From positions 930,001-994,000 of the forward strand of contig NZ_JAJVCN010000002.1 of the NCBI RefSeq assembly GCF_021390435.2: DNA of 64,000 nt, given 5' to 3'. The notes beneath the pieces were generated by a model. It ran no database searches and was not told the DNA's origin. It saw only the letters and a program-made list of their open reading frames with translations. Within the stretch, counting starts at the first letter, position 1. Each line of letters begins with the position of its first letter. A program made the position numbers and the translations under genes. Positions 51,319 to 59,564 of the stretch are shown here, piece by piece. Source of the stretch: Kibdelosporangium philippinense (GTDB lineage Bacteria > Actinomycetota > Actinomycetes > Mycobacteriales > Pseudonocardiaceae).

Positions 51319-51915
51319 CACGTATGCCGCGAGTTCTTTCGGCGTCCACGGTTGCTTTTCCACGATCAGCATCCGGCCGCAGCTTTCGCAGATCGAGGCG
51401 AGCAGTTCCGCCAGAACCGGGGCTTTGCGTTCGGTGTCTTCCACGTTGATGGTGCCCAGGTACATCACCACCAGGTCGCGTAGCCTGCCGAGGATCGTCT
51501 CCCGCGCCGCGCGAACTCGCTTGGCCACCGGGGAATCGGAGGTACGGGACGACTCGAACACCACTCGCCACGAGTCGGGGGCCTCGGTCGCCGCGACCAG
51601 GAAAGCCTCTAGGCCTTGACCTATCAGCGCTTCCAGGTTCTCGAAGTCCGGCATCTTCGGCAATGCCGCGATCACGGCGTCGAAGAGTCGTTTCTCCTCC
51701 CTGCCGAGCAGGGCGAGCAATAACTCGTCGCGGTTGCGGAAGCATTCGTACACCACTGGTTTGGTGACTCCGGCCGCGTCCGCGACCGCTTGCATCGAAG
51801 TTCCGCGATAGCCGTGTGCCAGGTAGACCTGCAGCGCCGAGTCAAGAATGAGGGGCCGTCGTTTTTCCGGGCCCAAATGCGCCGCCCTTCGGCGGACCGC
51901 CCTGTCTTGCGCCAC
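51283..51915 (-). CDS. TetR-family transcriptional regulator
   Basis: A 210-residue regulator with an N-terminal HTH (PLILDSALQVYLAHGYRGTS with MQAVADAAGVTKPVVYECFR) and a helical ligand-binding domain. No ligand or target can be read. Its end overlaps the convergent LysR gene by 36 bp. It lies upstream of the MarR gene with both on the minus strand and a 55-bp gap between. Confidence 0.9.
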   Translation of the reverse strand: MAQDRAVRRRAAHLGPEKRRPLILDSALQVYLAHGYRGTSMQAVADAAGVTKPVVYECFRNRDELLLALLGREEKRLFDAVIAALPKMPDFENLEALIGQGLEAFLVAATEAPDSWRVVFESSRTSDSPVAKRVRAARETILGRLRDLVVMYLGTINVEDTERKAPVLAELLASICESCGRMLIVEKQPWTPKELAAYVSRLMTLGVKRA

Positions 51916-51970
51916 CGATCGAACTTACAGTATCCCCCGCATGAGTGATGGCATTACCACGCCGATTTGT

Positions 51971-52399
51971 CTACGCCGACAGCGCCTTGACGGCCCTGGC
52001 CAGCAAAGATCGCAAAGTTTTCGCCTCGTCCTGACTGAACTCGGCCGCCAGCGCCTGCTCAACGGCGACCGCCCGTGCATCTGCCTCGTCAAAGGCGGCC
52101 TGACCGGCGTCGGTCAGCCGTGTTTCCAACATGTTGCGATGCCACGGATGCGGCGTCCGGACGATCAGTCCGGCCGATTCCAGGTTCTGCAGGATCGTGG
52201 TCATCGTCTGCGGGGTCACGGCGCACAGCCGGGCGAGAGCGGCGGCTGAGATCCCGGGATTGTCGTTGAGGAACAGCAGGGTGGAGTACTGCGGGACGGT
52301 CAGTCCGCTCGGCTTCACCGCGACCTGCTTCGCGGACGTCAGGGCATCCACCGCCGCCTTCAGGTCGGCCCCGAGGCGCTGCTCGATCGGCATCCGCAT
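51971..52399 (-). CDS. MarR-family transcriptional regulator
   Basis: A 142-residue winged-helix protein. It has the MarR core LTVPQYSTLLFLNDNPGISA, LARLCAVTPQTMTTILQNLE and SAGLIVRTPHPWHRNMLETR. Divergent from the SMP-30-like gene (84-bp gap), with an inverted repeat at 52415-52430 as a candidate operator, so it probably controls that gene and itself. Confidence 0.92.
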   Translation of the reverse strand: MRMPIEQRLGADLKAAVDALTSAKQVAVKPSGLTVPQYSTLLFLNDNPGISAAALARLCAVTPQTMTTILQNLESAGLIVRTPHPWHRNMLETRLTDAGQAAFDEADARAVAVEQALAAEFSQDEAKTLRSLLARAVKALSA

Positions 52400-52414
52400 A
52401 TCAACATCCTACTT

Positions 52415-52430
52415 TCAATTAGAACATTGA
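52415..52430. promoter_or_regulatory. Candidate MarR operator
   Basis: TCAAT (52415-52419) and ATTGA (52426-52430) form an inverted repeat with a 6-bp centre (TAGAAC), in the AT-rich divergent gap between marR and the SMP-30-like gene. The arm spacing fits a winged-helix dimer site. Confidence 0.5.
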
Positions 52431-52483
52431 CCAATATCAGAACCCTGATTAACGTCTGAGTCCTGAAGGAAGGAGGGGTTCGA

Positions 52484-53443
52484 ATGAAGAGACTTGGTCT
52501 GCTGGTCCTCACTGGGCTGCTGGCGCTCCCAGGCATGTCATCAGCGCAGGGGATGGAGTTAGCCTCAGAGTCAGGGGCGGCGCCTGGGGCCGTGCTGCCG
52601 ACCGGGACAGAGCAAGCGGCCGGAGCCACCGGAATGCCGAGTCTGATCAGCGGGATCGGTGACTATCTCCACCCCGAGGGCGTGGCGTGGGATCCGACCA
52701 GGGACGCCTTCCTGATCACTTCGACCGTCCGCAACTCCATCTCCGTCGTCGGCCGTGACGGAAAGCCGCAGACACTGGTGACCGAACCGGCGATGCCAAG
52801 GCCGCTCGGCATCCGCGTCGACGTCCCACGCAACCGCATCCTGGCCGCGTACAGCCAAGGCCTTGGCATCTTCGAGCTCTCCACGGGCCGGACGCTGCAC
52901 CTGGTCACGTTCGGCAAGGCGCCTAACGACCTGGCGGTCGACTGGTCCGGCAACGCCTACGTGACCGACCCTGAGGGCGACACCATCTACAAGGTCGATG
53001 TGAACGGCATCGCCACACCCTTCATCACCGATGCGCGCCTGTCCGGTGGCCTCGGCATGAACGGGGTCGTCTGGCACCCGGCCGGATTCCTGTTGGTCGT
53101 CCACTACACGAACGGCAAGCTGTTCAAGGTCACCAGGAACGGCATAACAGAAGTCGCCATGAACAAGTCGCTCATCGGTGCCGATGGCATAGCGTTCCAG
53201 CGCGACGGCTCGCTCGCGGTCGTGACCAACAAGATCTCCGTACCCGGCGAGGACGCCGTGACCGTGCTCCGGCCATGCGGCCTCTGGGAGAGCGCGGTGG
53301 TGACGCAGCACACACCAACGGCAATCACCGCGCCGACCACCGCCGCAGTCACGCCATACGGCACATATGTGGTGCACGGCCGGATCGACTGGCTGGTCAA
53401 CCAGGGCAAGCCGTCTCAGGAGTTCTTCATCAGCAGGATCTAG
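52484..53443 (+). CDS. Secreted SMP-30/gluconolactonase-like beta-propeller protein
   Basis: A 319-residue protein with a signal peptide (MKRLGLLVLTGLLALPGMSS). The mature part shows the repeat pattern of SMP-30/NHL-type propellers: HPEGVAWDPTRDAFLITSTV, PNDLAVDWSGNAYVTDPEGD and GADGIAFQRDGSLAVVTN. Such enzymes act as lactonases or ligand-binding scaffolds. The ATG at 52484 follows AGGAAGGAGGGG. Divergent from marR with a likely operator in the gap. Confidence 0.85.
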   Translation: MKRLGLLVLTGLLALPGMSSAQGMELASESGAAPGAVLPTGTEQAAGATGMPSLISGIGDYLHPEGVAWDPTRDAFLITSTVRNSISVVGRDGKPQTLVTEPAMPRPLGIRVDVPRNRILAAYSQGLGIFELSTGRTLHLVTFGKAPNDLAVDWSGNAYVTDPEGDTIYKVDVNGIATPFITDARLSGGLGMNGVVWHPAGFLLVVHYTNGKLFKVTRNGITEVAMNKSLIGADGIAFQRDGSLAVVTNKISVPGEDAVTVLRPCGLWESAVVTQHTPTAITAPTTAAVTPYGTYVVHGRIDWLVNQGKPSQEFFISRI

Positions 53444-53484
53444 AGCGCGCGACGTAACAAACGTGTGCGAGCATTGGCGACGTT

Positions 53485-54567
53485 ATGTCCGGTCAATACG
53501 TGCCCTCCGCGGAGACGATCGTCGATCTCGACGCTCTGCGGCACAACGTCGCCCTGCTCGCCGAGCGAGCCCAGGTTCCTGTCATGGCCGTGGTGAAGGC
53601 CGACGGTTACGGCCATGGTGCTGAGCCGATCGCGAAGGCCGCGCTCGAGGCGGGCGCCGCGTGGCTCGGCACGACGTCCGCGGCTGAGGCGGTCAACCTG
53701 CGTAACGCGGGCATCGAGGCGCCCATTCTGGCCTGGCTGCACCCGCCCGGTGCCGACCTCTCGGTCGCTGCCAAGGCTGGTGTGGACCTTGGGGTTTCGA
53801 ACCTTGACGAACTGCGTGCGGCCGAAGGCGCCGCGGTTCACCTCAAAGTCGACACCGGCATGAACCGCAACGGCTGCTCCCCGGAGGAGTGGCCCGAGCT
53901 TGTCCGAGCCGCCAAGGGCTACAACGTCCGCGCGATCTGGTCGCATCTGGCCTCCGCCGACGAGCCCGGTAACCCGTCGGTCGACCGTCAGGTCGAACGG
54001 TTCGAGTGGGCTTACGAGGTCGCGCTGGCCGAAGGGCTCCGGCCAATGCGGCACATTTCCAACTCAGCGGCCACGCTGACCAGGCCGGACCTCGCGTATG
54101 ACCTGGTACGCCTCGGTATCGCGATGTACGGGCTCAATCCCGTGCCACAGCACGAAGATCTGCGGCCGGTGATGACCTTTCGGTCCAGTGTGGTCAGTGC
54201 GAAACGCACCCGCGCCGGTGAAGGTGTTTCGTACGGCCACACCTGGGTCGCTCAGCAGGACACCACGCTCGCGCTCGTGCCAGTTGGCTATGCCGATGGC
54301 GTGCCGCGTGGGCTTTCCGGGAAGCTCGAGGTTTTCGTTGCCGGACATCGGCGTCCGGTTGTCGGCCGGGTCTCGATGGACCAGATTGTCGTCGACTGCG
54401 GCGACGACAAGGTTTCTGTCGGCGACGAGGTGATCCTTTTCGGGCCGGGTGACCGCGGTGAGCCCACGGCGCGCGAATGGGCCGACAACTTGGGCACCAT
54501 CGACTACGAGATAGTCACGAATATGTACCGGCCGCGAGTTCGGCGCCGGTATCTGGGGACGCGGTGA
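53485..54567 (+). CDS. alr: Alanine racemase
   Basis: A PLP enzyme that makes D-alanine for peptidoglycan. The 360-residue protein has the PLP-Lys in VMAVVKADGYGHGAEP, the catalytic Tyr in GVSYGHTWVAQQ, the substrate-binding KVDTGMNRNGCS and VGRVSMDQIVVD. The ATG starts MSGQYVPSAETIVDLDALRH. The stop overlaps the GTG of the next gene. Mycobacterial order (alr, hydrolase, tsaE) is kept. Confidence 0.96.
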   Translation: MSGQYVPSAETIVDLDALRHNVALLAERAQVPVMAVVKADGYGHGAEPIAKAALEAGAAWLGTTSAAEAVNLRNAGIEAPILAWLHPPGADLSVAAKAGVDLGVSNLDELRAAEGAAVHLKVDTGMNRNGCSPEEWPELVRAAKGYNVRAIWSHLASADEPGNPSVDRQVERFEWAYEVALAEGLRPMRHISNSAATLTRPDLAYDLVRLGIAMYGLNPVPQHEDLRPVMTFRSSVVSAKRTRAGEGVSYGHTWVAQQDTTLALVPVGYADGVPRGLSGKLEVFVAGHRRPVVGRVSMDQIVVDCGDDKVSVGDEVILFGPGDRGEPTAREWADNLGTIDYEIVTNMYRPRVRRRYLGTR

Positions 54568-55652
54568 ACGGCCGGGTCGCAGGGCTTATCGGCGGCGCGG
54601 TCGGCGTTGTGGCGACGGGCGCTGCGATAGGAGCTGCTGTCGTTCGGTCCAAACGCCGCGATATTGAGGACATGTACGCCGACGAGCCGCTTGGGCTCAT
54701 GCCGCCGAGCCGCACCAGCACGGTCGCGGCGGACGACGGTGTGCCGTTGTCGGTCGAGGAAGTGGACCCGGACGACGGTGGCACGCCGGAGATAACCGTT
54801 GTGCTGGTTCATGGTTTCGCGCTGAGCCGGAAATCCTGGCACTTCCAGCGCCGGATGTTCGCCGAGCAGACCGACCCGCGTGTCCGCCAGGTCCTCTACG
54901 ACCAGCGCAGCCACGGCCGGTCCGCGAGGGCAACCGAAGAGTCCAGCACGATCGACCAGTTGGGCAGGGATCTCGCCGCGGTGTTGCGCGCGATGGTGCC
55001 GAAGGGCCCGATCGTCCTAGTTGGACATTCGATGGGCGCGATGACCATCATCGCCTTGGCGGAACAGGATCCTGATCTTTTCGCCGACCGGGTCCGTGGC
55101 GTTGCGTTGATCGGCACGTCCGCCGGTGAGATCGGCGCTAGCGGGCTGCCGAGGCCGCTGCTGTCCCGCTACAACCCGTTGACCCGGAGTATGGGAACGC
55201 TGGCCGACTGGCAGCCAGGCCTCGTGGAACTGGTCCGAGCCTCCGGTGGTCAGCTGACGCGGCGCGCGGTGCGGCTGATCGCGTTCGGCAGCCGGAGCGT
55301 CAGCCCGCGGCTGGTCGACTTCATGATGGAGATGCTCGACGTCACCCCGGTCCGGGTGCTCGCCGACTTCATCGAGACCTTGGGCAGCCACAACAGGTAC
55401 AAGGCGCTGGCCGGTCTGCAGCACTGTTACGTGCTGGTGCTGAGCGGCGACCACGACCGGATGACGCCGTACTCGCACGCGGAACGGATCGCCGAAGAGC
55501 TGCCGGACGCGAAACTGGTCCGGTTACGCGGCGCCGGGCACATGGTGATCCTCGAACAACCCGATCAGGTCAACGAGCACCTGGTCGATCTGGTCAGGCA
55601 GTGCGTCAGTGGTCGTGGCGCGGGACGTAGATGGTGGCGGCGCAGGGCATGA
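54564..55652 (+). CDS. Alpha/beta hydrolase between alr and tsaE
   Basis: A 362-residue protein with an N-terminal hydrophobic stretch (GLIGGAVGVVATGAAIGAAV) that may anchor it, then an alpha/beta hydrolase core: VVLVHGFALSRKSWHFQRRM, the nucleophile in VLVGHSMGAMTIIA, the Asp in VLSGDHDRMTPYSHA and the His in GAGHMVILEQP. The GTG at 54564 overlaps the alr stop (GTGA), so translation is coupled. Its own stop is overlapped by the tsaE start (ATGA). The substrate is unknown. Confidence 0.88.
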   Translation: MNGRVAGLIGGAVGVVATGAAIGAAVVRSKRRDIEDMYADEPLGLMPPSRTSTVAADDGVPLSVEEVDPDDGGTPEITVVLVHGFALSRKSWHFQRRMFAEQTDPRVRQVLYDQRSHGRSARATEESSTIDQLGRDLAAVLRAMVPKGPIVLVGHSMGAMTIIALAEQDPDLFADRVRGVALIGTSAGEIGASGLPRPLLSRYNPLTRSMGTLADWQPGLVELVRASGGQLTRRAVRLIAFGSRSVSPRLVDFMMEMLDVTPVRVLADFIETLGSHNRYKALAGLQHCYVLVLSGDHDRMTPYSHAERIAEELPDAKLVRLRGAGHMVILEQPDQVNEHLVDLVRQCVSGRGAGRRWWRRRA

Positions 55653-56119
55653 TCTCCCTTCCAACGGTTGACGACACAGTCGAGTTCGGACAGAAGCTCG
55701 GCAAACTGCTGGGCGCGGGCGACCTGGTGTTGCTCGCCGGTCCGCTCGGCGCCGGGAAAACCGTGCTGGTGCGTGGAATCGCGGCCGGGCTTGGCGTGAA
55801 GGGCCGGGTCAGCTCGCCGACGTTCGTGATCGAGCGGGTGCACAAGCCTGGTTCGCCGGACGGGGTCGCGCTCGTGCACGTCGATGCCTACCGGTTGATC
55901 GGCCATGTCGAAGAGGTCGACGATCTCGACCTCGACTCGGACCTGACCACAGCGGCCGTGGTGATCGAGTGGGGCGAAGGCCTCGCCGAGCAGCTGGCCG
56001 AGGACTTCCTGTTGGTACGCCTGGAAAGGCGCCCCGACGACACCCGAGTAGCCACTGTGGAGCCCCACGGTACCTGGACCACCAGGGTGGAAAGTCTCGT
56101 GAGTGGTTATCAGGGTTAG
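55649..56119 (+). CDS. tsaE: tRNA threonylcarbamoyladenosine biosynthesis ATPase TsaE
   Basis: A 156-residue P-loop ATPase that partners TsaB/TsaD in t6A37 synthesis. Walker A is LAGPLGAGKTVLVRGIAAGL, and VSSPTFVIERVH and VHVDAYRLIGHVEEV are conserved. The ATG at 55649 overlaps the hydrolase stop (ATGA); an earlier in-frame GTG/ATG at 55631 would add only 6 residues. The C-terminal end SLVSGYQG and the stop are encoded by the 48-bp palindrome at 56095-56142, so the end of the protein has been rewritten by that element. Confidence 0.94.
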   Translation: MISLPTVDDTVEFGQKLGKLLGAGDLVLLAGPLGAGKTVLVRGIAAGLGVKGRVSSPTFVIERVHKPGSPDGVALVHVDAYRLIGHVEEVDDLDLDSDLTTAAVVIEWGEGLAEQLAEDFLLVRLERRPDDTRVATVEPHGTWTTRVESLVSGYQG

Positions 56120-56142
56120 AACACGCTTAACCACTCACGAGG
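56095..56142. repeat. 48-bp palindromic element, copy 4 (tsaE / Lrp)
   Basis: Arms as in the other copies (the first base is T instead of C) around GTTAGAAC; the inner five bases do not pair (TCAGG and ACGCT). It lies between convergent tsaE and the Lrp gene and supplies the stop codons of both: in one strand it codes for LVSGYQG then TAG, in the other for LVSG then TAA. Confidence 0.92.
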
Positions 56143-57107
56143 GTGGCGCCGCGTTTGACGGTCCTGATGACGGGTGCGGTCTCGATGTGCTTGATCGCGG
56201 GCAGTGAGGCGATCTTCGTGGTCAGGTACCGGTAGAACGCTGGCACGTCACGGCAGCACGCGGTCGCGCCGATGTTGGCAGTTCCGGTCATCGCCGCGAC
56301 GAAGACGATCTCCGGGTGGGACGCGAGGATCTCGCCGGTGCGCTGGATTTCCGATGGCGCGACGGACATCCACATCTGCGTCTCGCTGGTCAGCCCGACC
56401 GCCGCCGAGTTGATGTCCACGTCGAAGTACATCGCGCCGCACTCACGCAGGGCTTCCAGCCGTCGCCGGACCCTTGACTCGGACCACCCAGTTGCCTTGG
56501 CCAGCTCGGCGAAGCCCGCCCGGCCGTCCAGTTCGAGGACCGCCAGCATGCCCTGATCGGCTTCCTCCAACGGGACTATCTCGTCTGTTATGGACAGTGG
56601 CGGCCGGAGCGCCGCCACTTGGTCAGCGGTGAGAAAGTCGGACATCGCCGCGTAGCCGAAGGACTCGTCGCCGAGGAACACGTTGAGAACGCTGTGCGCG
56701 GTGACGTCGATGACCCTTGGTGTCTTCGGAAGTTGGTGCAGCAGAAGGTTGTCCGGCTCTTCGGGACTGGTCGACTGTGCGACGCAGGTGATCTCGGTGC
56801 CGCCGGAGTTCATCTGCACCCAGTAGGTCCTTGGCCTGCGCGCCAACGCTCGTGCCACGGAAAGTGCGGCGCTTGGCTCCACTTTGATCCGCAGATACCA
56901 CCGCACTTGCCCGACCCGCCACGGAACCGTCTGCGCGACCACCTTCGCGATCGACTCGGCCCGCAACCGCCGATACCGCCGCGCAATGGTCTGGTCGGAC
57001 ACGCCGAGCACCTCGGCGATCTTGCTGAACGGCGCCCGACCGTCCACTTCGAGCGCGTGGATCAGTGCCCGGTCGATGTCGTCGACTTCAGCTGACAAGG
57101 GTGGCAC
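56127..57107 (-). CDS. Lrp/AsnC-type regulator with duplicated domains, copy 1
   Basis: A 326-residue protein with two AsnC-type HTH parts. The first is at residues about 8-60 (IDRALIHALEVDGRAPFSKI with LGVSDQTIARRYRRLRAESI). The second is near residues 185-235 (EADQGMLAVLELDGRAGFAE with GWSESRVRRRLEALRE). Each is followed by an effector-domain-like beta-alpha region. The end RGATLVSG is encoded in the palindrome at 56095. The start codon, GTG at 57107, overlaps the 3' end of the next Lrp gene; its exact position is not certain. Confidence 0.88.
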   Translation of the reverse strand: MPPLSAEVDDIDRALIHALEVDGRAPFSKIAEVLGVSDQTIARRYRRLRAESIAKVVAQTVPWRVGQVRWYLRIKVEPSAALSVARALARRPRTYWVQMNSGGTEITCVAQSTSPEEPDNLLLHQLPKTPRVIDVTAHSVLNVFLGDESFGYAAMSDFLTADQVAALRPPLSITDEIVPLEEADQGMLAVLELDGRAGFAELAKATGWSESRVRRRLEALRECGAMYFDVDINSAAVGLTSETQMWMSVAPSEIQRTGEILASHPEIVFVAAMTGTANIGATACCRDVPAFYRYLTTKIASLPAIKHIETAPVIRTVKRGATLVSG

Positions 57108-58047
57108 CCCGTTTCACGGTCCGGATCACGGGCGCGGTCTCGATGTGGTTGACGGCCTTGAGAGCGGCGACTTTCGTCGTGAGATACCGGTAGAAAGCGG
57201 GAACATCCCGGCAGATCACCGAGGCGATCAGGTTGGCTGTGCCCGTTGTCGCGGCCACGAACGCGACCTCCGGGTGGGCGGCCAACGCCGTCCCGACGTC
57301 CGCTATCTCGGCAGGCGGAACCGACATCCACATCATCGCCTCGCAGGTGAAACCCAGCAGCTGGATGTCCATGTCGACGTCGTAGAACAGCGCCCCGGCA
57401 GCGCGCAGGTGATCGAGGCGCCGCCGGACGGTGGATTCCGACCAGCCAGTGGCCTTGGCCAGTTCCATGAAGCCCGCGCGACCGTCTTGCTCAAGTACCG
57501 CAAGCATTCGGTGGTCGGCGTCGTCGAGTGTGAACACCTCGTCGGTCGGATGGATCCGTGGCCGGAGCTGCTCGACCTGGTCCCTCGTCAAGATGTCGAG
57601 CAGGCCGAGGTGCTCGGCCGGGCCACCGAAGAATACGTGCAGCAGGCTGTGCGCGGTGACCTCGTTCACCCGCGGCGTCTTGGGAAGCTGTTGCAGGAGA
57701 AGCGCATCCGTGTGCTCGGCGGTGTGTGACTGCGCGACGCAGCCGATTTCCGTGCCACCGGAGAACATCCGGACCCAGTACGTGTCGGATCGCCTGGCCA
57801 GCGCGGACGCGACCGGCAGCGCCGTCGCCGGTGCGCACTTGATCCTGATGTACCAGCGCACGTGACCGACTCGCCACGGTGAGGTCTGGCCGACCACCCG
57901 GACCGCGGAAGACGCCCGCAACCTGCGATAACGCCGTGCGACGGTCTGGTCTGACAGGCCGAGTACCTCGGCGATCTTGCTGAACGGCGCCCGGCCGTCG
58001 ATGTTCAACGCGTGGACCAACGCCATATCGGTCTCGTCGAGTTCCAC
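57088..58047 (-). CDS. Lrp/AsnC-type regulator with duplicated domains, copy 2
   Basis: A 319-residue paralogue of the previous gene with the same duplicated HTH plan: ETDMALVHALNIDGRAPFSK with LGLSDQTVARRYRRLRASSA, and DDADHRMLAVLEQDGRAGFM with GWSESTVRRRLDHL. The ends of both (HIETAPVIRTVKRGATLVS) are nearly identical, so the pair arose by duplication. The GTG at 58047 begins the conserved VELDETDMALVH; a start further upstream has no conserved sequence. Divergent from the MFS gene, which it probably regulates. The two Lrp genes overlap by 20 bp. Confidence 0.88.
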   Translation of the reverse strand: MELDETDMALVHALNIDGRAPFSKIAEVLGLSDQTVARRYRRLRASSAVRVVGQTSPWRVGHVRWYIRIKCAPATALPVASALARRSDTYWVRMFSGGTEIGCVAQSHTAEHTDALLLQQLPKTPRVNEVTAHSLLHVFFGGPAEHLGLLDILTRDQVEQLRPRIHPTDEVFTLDDADHRMLAVLEQDGRAGFMELAKATGWSESTVRRRLDHLRAAGALFYDVDMDIQLLGFTCEAMMWMSVPPAEIADVGTALAAHPEVAFVAATTGTANLIASVICRDVPAFYRYLTTKVAALKAVNHIETAPVIRTVKRGATLVS

Positions 58048-58159
58048 GCCGCCACGATAGCCCGGCTGTCGGTTTCCGCCACCAAGCTGGGGTGAATGTC
58101 GAAAAGCGTCGGGCGGGCCGCGATTGTGGCAATCCCAGCCTGCCGCGAGCAATCCTCTG

Positions 58160-58173
58160 ACTGTATCCACAGT
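58160..58173. promoter_or_regulatory. Short inverted repeat upstream of the MFS gene
   Basis: ACTGT and ACAGT flank ATCC (58160-58173), 17 bp before the MFS start in the divergent gap from the second Lrp gene. It could be a binding site for that Lrp protein, but the match is short. Confidence 0.35.
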
Positions 58174-58190
58174 GTCCTAAGGAGAACGAC

Positions 58191-59564
58191 ATGGGGAAGT
58201 GGTCCCCGCTGGTCGCGGTCTGCCTCGGCGGGTTCATCCTGCTCGTCGACGTCACGATCGTGACGATCGCGCTGCCGGAAATGGCGCACACGCTCAATGC
58301 CTTGCTCAATGGCCTGCAATGGGTCATCGACGCGTACGCGCTCGCGCTCGCCGCGCTGGTCCTGGCGAGCGGTTCGCTGACCGACCATATCGGCCGGAAA
58401 CGGACATATCTGGGCAGTCTGGTGATTTTCGGTATCGCGTCCCTCGCATGTGGACTCGCGCCGAACATCGAAGTGATGGTGCTCGCCCGTGCCGTGCAGG
58501 GGATCGGCGGCGCGGGAATGCTGGCGACGACGCTGGCCATCGTGAACGTGACGTATCACGGCCGGGATCGGGGAATCGCGCTCGGCATCTGGGGTGTGGT
58601 CGCCGGTGCGGCCGCTGCGATCGGGCCGTTGTTCGGCGGGCTGCTGACCGAGTCCTTCGGCTGGCGGTGGATCTTCCTGGTCAACATCCCGATCGCGATC
58701 GTGGCGGTCTGGCTGACCGCGAAGGTGGTCGCGGAGTCGAACAACCCGAACGCCAAGGGAGTCGACGTGCCCGGCGTGGTGACGTTCACGGCGGGAATCG
58801 GTGCCGTCACCTTTGGACTGATGGAGGCCGGGCAACACGACTGGGGCTCGGGCCGGGTGCTCGGCTGGCTCGCCGCCGGGCTGGCGATGTTGATCGTTTT
58901 CGTTGTCCTGCAAGCACGCAGCGAGAAGGCGATGCTGGATCTCAAGCTGTTCCGGCAGCCGTCGTTCTCAGTCATCCTGTTGGCAGCTATGGCGTTCTCG
59001 TTCGCGGCATTCGCGTACACGCCGTTCATGTCGGTATGGCTGCAGCAGCGACTTGGCTTGCAGCCGTTGACAGCTGGTCTTGTGATGGTGCCGATGAGCG
59101 CGGCAGCGCTCGTGATCGCCGGTACGGTCGGCAGGCATCTGCATTCGGTGCCGTTCCGGTACACGCTCGGCATCGGGCTTGCCCTGATCGGCGCGGGCGG
59201 CTTGCTGTTGACGACCGGCGACAGCTGGATTGTCACCTTGCCGGGGCTCAGCGTCGCCGGGTTCGGCGTTGGTATCACTGGACAAGCGTTGCCAGGCGCG
59301 ATCATGGCCACGGTTCCGCACGAGCGCGCGGGAATGGCTTCAGGCGCGCTGAACACGTTCCGTCAGCTGGGAATGGCGTTGGGTGTGGCGGTTCTCGGCA
59401 CGGTCGTCGCGCACGCCACGAGTTTCGAAAGTGGACTTGAGCAGTCCTATGTGGTCGCGGGCGTCGTCGGCATCGTTGTCGGTGTCCTCGCCCTTGTGGT
59501 TGTCACGTCACGCAATGCCGTCCACAATCCCAAGGTCGAGCAGGTCCTGGGGGCGGAGGCGTAG
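58191..59564 (+). CDS. MFS drug-efflux transporter, DHA2 (14-TM) family
   Basis: A 457-residue membrane transporter with about 14 hydrophobic spans. DHA2 marks are the motif-A segment GSLTDHIGRKRTYL between TM2 and TM3, IALPEMAHTLNALLNGLQWV in TM1 and the antiporter-type motif GAAAAIGPLFGGLLTESFGW. These export drugs or other toxic compounds with proton antiport; the substrate is not known. The ATG follows AAGGAGAACGAC. The last 57 bases overlap the convergent accDA-like gene. Confidence 0.92.
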   Translation: MGKWSPLVAVCLGGFILLVDVTIVTIALPEMAHTLNALLNGLQWVIDAYALALAALVLASGSLTDHIGRKRTYLGSLVIFGIASLACGLAPNIEVMVLARAVQGIGGAGMLATTLAIVNVTYHGRDRGIALGIWGVVAGAAAAIGPLFGGLLTESFGWRWIFLVNIPIAIVAVWLTAKVVAESNNPNAKGVDVPGVVTFTAGIGAVTFGLMEAGQHDWGSGRVLGWLAAGLAMLIVFVVLQARSEKAMLDLKLFRQPSFSVILLAAMAFSFAAFAYTPFMSVWLQQRLGLQPLTAGLVMVPMSAAALVIAGTVGRHLHSVPFRYTLGIGLALIGAGGLLLTTGDSWIVTLPGLSVAGFGVGITGQALPGAIMATVPHERAGMASGALNTFRQLGMALGVAVLGTVVAHATSFESGLEQSYVVAGVVGIVVGVLALVVVTSRNAVHNPKVEQVLGAEA

